DNA from: Candidatus Melainabacteria bacterium
GTDB lineage: Bacteria; Cyanobacteriota; Vampirovibrionia; Obscuribacterales; Obscuribacteraceae
Reading direction: 5' to 3'
DNA: 64,000 nt
NCBI GenBank assembly: GCA_016716405.1
Contig: JADJWK010000002.1
Location: 124,001 to 188,000, forward strand
The notes under the pieces were generated by a model. That model ran no database searches. It was not told the DNA's origin and saw only the letters and a program-made list of their open reading frames with translations. Every line of letters begins with the position of its first letter. Position 1 is the first letter of the stretch. Positions 62,449-64,000 of the stretch are shown here, piece by piece. The position numbers were made by a program, and so were the translations under genes.

Positions 62449-63729
62449 ATGCCCGAGCTCGATCCACAAGTGTCAGCTATAGTCCCGGAGGACTGCCGGG
62501 GGCGCAGCGTTGCCATCATCGGCGGAGGCCCTGCCGGTCTCATGGCTGCCGAGGTGCTGGCCAGCGCCGGTGCCGGCGTGGATGTATACGAGTCCATGCC
62601 CACCCTTGGACGGAAGTTCCTGAGGGCCGGTCTGGGGGGATTGAACATCACCCACAGCGAGCCGTATCCGGCATTCTGCTCGCGCTATGGCGACCGGCAG
62701 AGCCGGTTGCAGGAGGCTCTCGATCGGTTCTCTCCTGAAGCTCTGCGAGAATGGGTGCACGGGCTCGGGATCGATACGTTTGTCGGCACCTCCGGCAGGG
62801 TTTTTCCTACCGAGATGAAAGCAGCACCATTGCTTCGCGCCTGGGTGCATCGTCTCCGCAATAGCGGAGTGCGTTTTCATGTCAACTGCAAGTGGCTTGG
62901 ATTCGATGTTGATGGCTCAATTCGGATGGAAGGTCCTGATGGCGAATCGACCATCGAAGCCGATGCCGTTGTCCTGGCTCTGGGTGGTGCCAGCTGGCCT
63001 CAGTTGGGATCGACGGGGTCGTGGTCCGAGTGGTTGCGCGAGCGAGGCGTCGAGATGGCACCTTGGCAGAGCGCCAATTGCGGATTCGATGTCTCATGGA
63101 CCGAGCATCTGCGTGAAAAGTTCGCGGGAGCGCCACTGAAAGCAGTATCGCTCACATTCGTAGGTCTCGACGGGCGCTCCGAAACCAGGGAGGGAGAGCT
63201 TCTCATCAGTGAGTACGGGGTGGAAGGCAGCCTGATCTATTCCTTCTCGACGCGCCTGCGGGATTACATAAATGTTCACGGGCACGCTACTTTCGAGCTG
63301 GATTTGCTGCCCGGACGCAGCGCCGAGCGAGTATTGAAGGACCTGTCACGACCTCGCGGATCGCGCTCCATGCCTCGTCATCTACAGGGCTGTTTTGGCG
63401 ATGATGCTTTGAAGAGAGCTTTGCTGTTCGAAGTTCTCACCCGAGAGCAGATTGCCGATCCGGCTCTTCTTGCCAGGTACGTGAAGGCCCTGCCGATTAC
63501 AGTGAAGTCCACCCGCCCCATCGCTGAGGCAATCAGTAGCGCTGGTGGTGTTTGCTTCAGCTCGCTGGATAAGAACTATATGCTCGAGGCTGTGCCGGGG
63601 GTTTTCGTGGCAGGCGAGATGATCGACTGGGAAGCTCCCACTGGTGGATATCTGCTCACCGCCTGTTTCGCCACTGGACGGCAGGCTGCTCTCGGGGTGA
63701 CCAGGTGGCTCTCGGGAGCGTCAGGATGA
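62449..63729 (+). CDS. FAD-dependent oxidoreductase (HI0933/BaiN-like flavoprotein)
   Basis: 426 aa. The FAD-binding Rossmann motif VAIIGGGPAGLMAAEVLASA opens the fold, followed by VYESMPTLGRKFLRAGLGGL and NITHSE, typical of the HI0933/YhiN family. The middle shows FPTEMKAAPLLRAWVHRL and VVLALGGASWPQLGSTGSWS; the end has GVFVAGEMIDWEAPTGGYLL and TACFATGRQAALG, the second FAD-contacting region. The form most resembles the subgroup TIGR03862. Reaction unknown; some relatives reduce bile acids or act on tRNA. The ribosome site is weak at this ATG. It diverges from the metE operon. Confidence 0.92.
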   Translation: MPELDPQVSAIVPEDCRGRSVAIIGGGPAGLMAAEVLASAGAGVDVYESMPTLGRKFLRAGLGGLNITHSEPYPAFCSRYGDRQSRLQEALDRFSPEALREWVHGLGIDTFVGTSGRVFPTEMKAAPLLRAWVHRLRNSGVRFHVNCKWLGFDVDGSIRMEGPDGESTIEADAVVLALGGASWPQLGSTGSWSEWLRERGVEMAPWQSANCGFDVSWTEHLREKFAGAPLKAVSLTFVGLDGRSETREGELLISEYGVEGSLIYSFSTRLRDYINVHGHATFELDLLPGRSAERVLKDLSRPRGSRSMPRHLQGCFGDDALKRALLFEVLTREQIADPALLARYVKALPITVKSTRPIAEAISSAGGVCFSSLDKNYMLEAVPGVFVAGEMIDWEAPTGGYLLTACFATGRQAALGVTRWLSGASG

Positions 63730-63968
63730 ATTCGCTCAAGAGCCTGAGAGCCGCATCCTATCGTCCGAAAGACTGATGGCTAAGTGCGCTAGCCAGGGTA
63801 TGTTAAGCTCAGAGGCCTTTTATAGCAGGAATCTGGCAGGCTGAGGGCTTGTTAAGAAAAGCTGTATGCAGGTGTGCGGTTGGTTTTCGGTAATGGTTCC
63901 AGGCGCATGATTACCTCATTTTACTCCAACGGTGTGTGTCTGATACGCTGGATGCAAGGAGGCTCATC

Positions 63969-64000
63969 ATGAAAGGAAAGCAGCTTGCAGTAGTAAGCGT
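63969..64000 (+). CDS. Start of an unidentified gene cut by the window end
   Basis: ATG 63969 lies 7 bases after AAGGAGG and begins MKGKQLAVVS, a basic start followed by hydrophobic residues that could be a signal peptide. Only ten codons are visible, so no function can be given. The 239 bases before it contain no supported gene. Confidence 0.5.
   Translation, partial: MKGKQLAVVS

Overview
The window reads as chromosomal DNA, fairly GC-rich, from a free-living diderm-like bacterium with a large genome. No rRNA, tRNA, CRISPR array, integrase or transposase was seen. The striking character is density of eukaryotic-like signalling: eight PknB-type Ser/Thr kinases (one cut by the left edge, two with degenerate catalytic motifs), two secreted caspase-TPR proteins, a secreted calpain-like cysteine protease, an EF-hand protein, and many TPR, LRR and low-complexity proteins with signal peptides or membrane anchors. 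Such a mixture is known from Melainabacteria (Obscuribacterales), Planctomycetes and myxobacteria. I lean to an Obscuribacter-like organism, but this is inference and no marker gene proves it.

Left third (1-26.8 kb): a partial kinase, an LRR receptor-like kinase, coproheme decarboxylase (hemQ), a DUF1444-like protein, a secreted calpain-like protease, ketopantoate reductase (panE), a kinase carrying a 48-bp coding tandem repeat followed by SUKH and MFS genes, two secreted proteins (DUF3298-like; thioredoxin-like), a degenerate kinase with a DUF6984-like partner, an EF-hand gene split by an in-frame TAA, a DUF6745 gene with a membrane partner, two hypothetical genes, a frameshifted S41 protease and another kinase.

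Middle third (26.8-46.5 kb): a decayed phosphotransferase, a ribbon-helix-helix protein, a fatty acid desaturase with a strong terminator, an exported catalase-peroxidase, a ZIP transporter, a caspase-TPR protein diverging from a three-gene HTTM membrane operon, a TadG-like pilus protein with a collagen-like lipoprotein, a pseudokinase followed by a small membrane protein and a DsrE protein, an alpha/beta hydrolase, a tandem universal stress protein, and an LRV plus DUF2314-TPR operon diverging from a tetR gene across an operator-bearing double promoter.

Right third (46.5-64 kb): a kinase overlapping a small zinc-binding gene, a secreted Arg/Ser/Asp-rich coiled-coil protein, the second caspase-TPR protein, a DUF6882 protein, a helicase with an internal deletion, a last kinase, a small zinc ribbon, UPF0178, and an apparent cobalamin-riboswitch operon (acyl-CoA thioesterase, metE, aspartoacylase-like deacylase). 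A BaiN/HI0933-like flavoprotein and the first codons of an unknown gene close the window.

Four genes are broken: the EF-hand, S41, APH and helicase genes. Either the region carries real gene decay, or some breaks are sequencing or assembly errors.
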